Below, piece after piece: positions 63,068 to 64,000 of a stretch of 64,000 nt of DNA. A program made the translations under genes and the position numbers. The stretch covers positions 1 to 64,000 of the forward strand of contig JAFEAF010000026.1 in NCBI GenBank assembly GCA_018266555.1, given 5' to 3'. The notes beneath the pieces are model-generated. The model was not told the DNA's origin. It did no database searches and saw nothing but the letters and a program-made list of their open reading frames with translations. How positions within the stretch are numbered: position 1 is the first letter of the stretch; each line of letters starts with the position of its first letter. Origin of the DNA: Bacteroidota bacterium. Lineage in GTDB: Bacteria; Bacteroidota; Bacteroidia; Chitinophagales; Chitinophagaceae.

Positions 63068-64000
63068 ATGAAATTTTTTAAACATATAATCAATGTTGCC
63101 GGAATGTTACTACTGTTCCAGGTTTCATACTCTCAAAACAATGTTTTAGAAGATTCCACCGTTTCATTCAAAGTATATGGCGAATGTGATCAATGTAAAG
63201 CAAGAATAGAAAAAGCCGCAAAAGGAAAAGGCGTGAGGTCAGCAATATGGAATGTGGAAACTAAAATGCTCTCGCTGGATTTTTACCCGAAACTTACAAC
63301 AATAGCAAAAATTCAGAATCGGATTGTCAGCGTTGGCCATGATCTTGAAAATGAAAAAGCAGATGATAAAGTATATCAAAGCCTCCCTGAATGTTGTCAT
63401 TACCGGGAATTAATGATTGACTCTGCCTCTGTGAATACTGTCGAAAATTCTTCTATGGATGGAATGGATATAAAAATGAATCATTTGCCGGTGAAGAATA
63501 ATACGATTCAGGGTATTGTGCTGGAAGAAGAAAAAAATGGAACATTCAGGCCATTGAGTGGCGCATCTGTAATTTGGTTGGGCACTTCGAATGGTACAAC
63601 TACTGATTCAGCAGGAATGTTTTCCATTCTACATAAGCCAAATGGTAAGTTGGTGATTAGCTATACCGGATACCAGCCGGATACTATGATAGCTTCGGAG
63701 CCGGGAGTTATTAAAGTGATTCTCGCTTCAGGCAAACAATTAAGCGAAGTGACGATAACTAATAGCCGGCGTTCTTCATATTTATCTGCTATGAATCCTA
63801 TTCGTACCCAGGTGATGACACAAAAAGAATTATTTAAAGCTGCTTGTTGTAACCTGAGTGAAAGTTTTGAAACCAATGCATCTGTTGATGTTTCTTACAA
63901 TGATGCTGTGACCGGGTCTAAACAAATTCAATTGTTAGGGCTTGCCGGTAACTATACTCAACTGACAGTGGAAAACCTTCCCGGGCCAAGAGGGATTGCT
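63068..64000 (+). CDS. TonB-dependent receptor with N-terminal HMA domain (3' end outside window)
   Basis: 311 residues visible, continuing past the window. After a signal peptide (LLLFQVSYSQ) comes an HMA domain with GECDQCKARIEKAAKG (Cys 40 and 43) and LPECCHYRE. A carboxypeptidase-regulatory-like domain follows (TIQGIVLEE, GTTTDSAGMFSI). The plug starts at LFKAACCNLSESFETNASVD and reaches LPGPRGIA. TonB receptors take up metal or complexes across the outer membrane. An HMA domain in front of the plug suggests soft-metal handling. The barrel is not seen. Confidence 0.88.
   Translation, partial: MKFFKHIINVAGMLLLFQVSYSQNNVLEDSTVSFKVYGECDQCKARIEKAAKGKGVRSAIWNVETKMLSLDFYPKLTTIAKIQNRIVSVGHDLENEKADDKVYQSLPECCHYRELMIDSASVNTVENSSMDGMDIKMNHLPVKNNTIQGIVLEEEKNGTFRPLSGASVIWLGTSNGTTTDSAGMFSILHKPNGKLVISYTGYQPDTMIASEPGVIKVILASGKQLSEVTITNSRRSSYLSAMNPIRTQVMTQKELFKAACCNLSESFETNASVDVSYNDAVTGSKQIQLLGLAGNYTQLTVENLPGPRGIA

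Noticed and set aside
1-64000. tRNA, rRNA genes and prophage
   Set aside because: No cloverleaf, rRNA core or phage structural genes were recognised on reading; a covariance-model search would be decisive.

Overview
The window is chromosomal DNA from a member of Bacteroidota, most likely a Chitinophagaceae-like soil or water bacterium. The evidence is AT-rich coding sequence, many TAnnTTTG -7 promoter boxes, a PorW/SprE-type secretion protein, TonB-dependent receptors with HMA or carboxypeptidase-like extensions, HYC_CC_PP and 'putative porin' families, a Bacteroidota-type GlmU and an Rhs fragment ending at HYYP. Genus cannot be decided from the sequence. No tRNA, rRNA or CRISPR array was recognised.

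Layout. 1-1212: C-terminal part of an Rhs protein without a 5' end. 1393-15334: housekeeping genes (MgtE, SET protein, MutS, SpoU methyltransferase, UbiA-type prenyltransferase, RuvX, deformylase, RluD-like synthase, LipB, a PLP enzyme, a nucleotidyltransferase) and an ECF sigma factor coupled to an anti-sigma/trypsin-like protease fusion. 15516-17465: small lipoprotein and DEAD-box helicase. 17501-25179: aromatic amino acid operon (pheA, aminotransferase, tyrA, DAHP synthase-chorismate mutase, aroB, aroA, aroC). It is preceded by a short leader ORF with eight consecutive aromatic codons and a terminator hairpin touching the pheA start codon, which is the hallmark of ribosome-mediated attenuation. 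25181-38842: envelope genes (VanX-like dipeptidase, L,D-transpeptidase, OmpA with TSP3 repeats, class A PBP, PorW/SprE), GlmU-like enzyme, TpiA and a Kir-type K+ channel. 39006-42643: UDP-sulfoquinovose synthase, flippase and glycosyltransferase, a possible sulfoquinovose glycan cluster. 42640-46810: acyl-CoA-binding protein, MoxR-type AAA+/VWA pair, phosphoesterase. 47114-55830: a leftward run with a PEP mutase-family enzyme, lipoate ligase, a 6-pyruvoyltetrahydropterin synthase homologue, DUF2249, AhpD-like, ComA-like phosphosulfolactate synthase, MmgE/PrpD protein, LysR regulator and a phosphatase-superfamily enzyme. 56124-59082: a truncated IS3 element abutting a 5'-truncated outer-membrane receptor. 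59173-64000: a porin that seems to start at CTG, then a metal-related cluster (HYC_CC_PP, secreted HMA protein, TlpA-like thioredoxin, HMA-fused TonB receptor running off the end).

The strongest unusual signal is the attenuator at 17501-17658. It would couple the pathway for Phe and Tyr (and chorismate supply) to the charging of Trp, Phe and Tyr tRNAs. Next come the homologous HMA modules in the metal cluster, the SQD1-flippase-glycosyltransferase group, the repeated palindromes upstream of the PrpD/ComA pair, and a heptamer repeat and a palindrome inside aroA. All functional statements are from reading motifs by eye; no database search was run.
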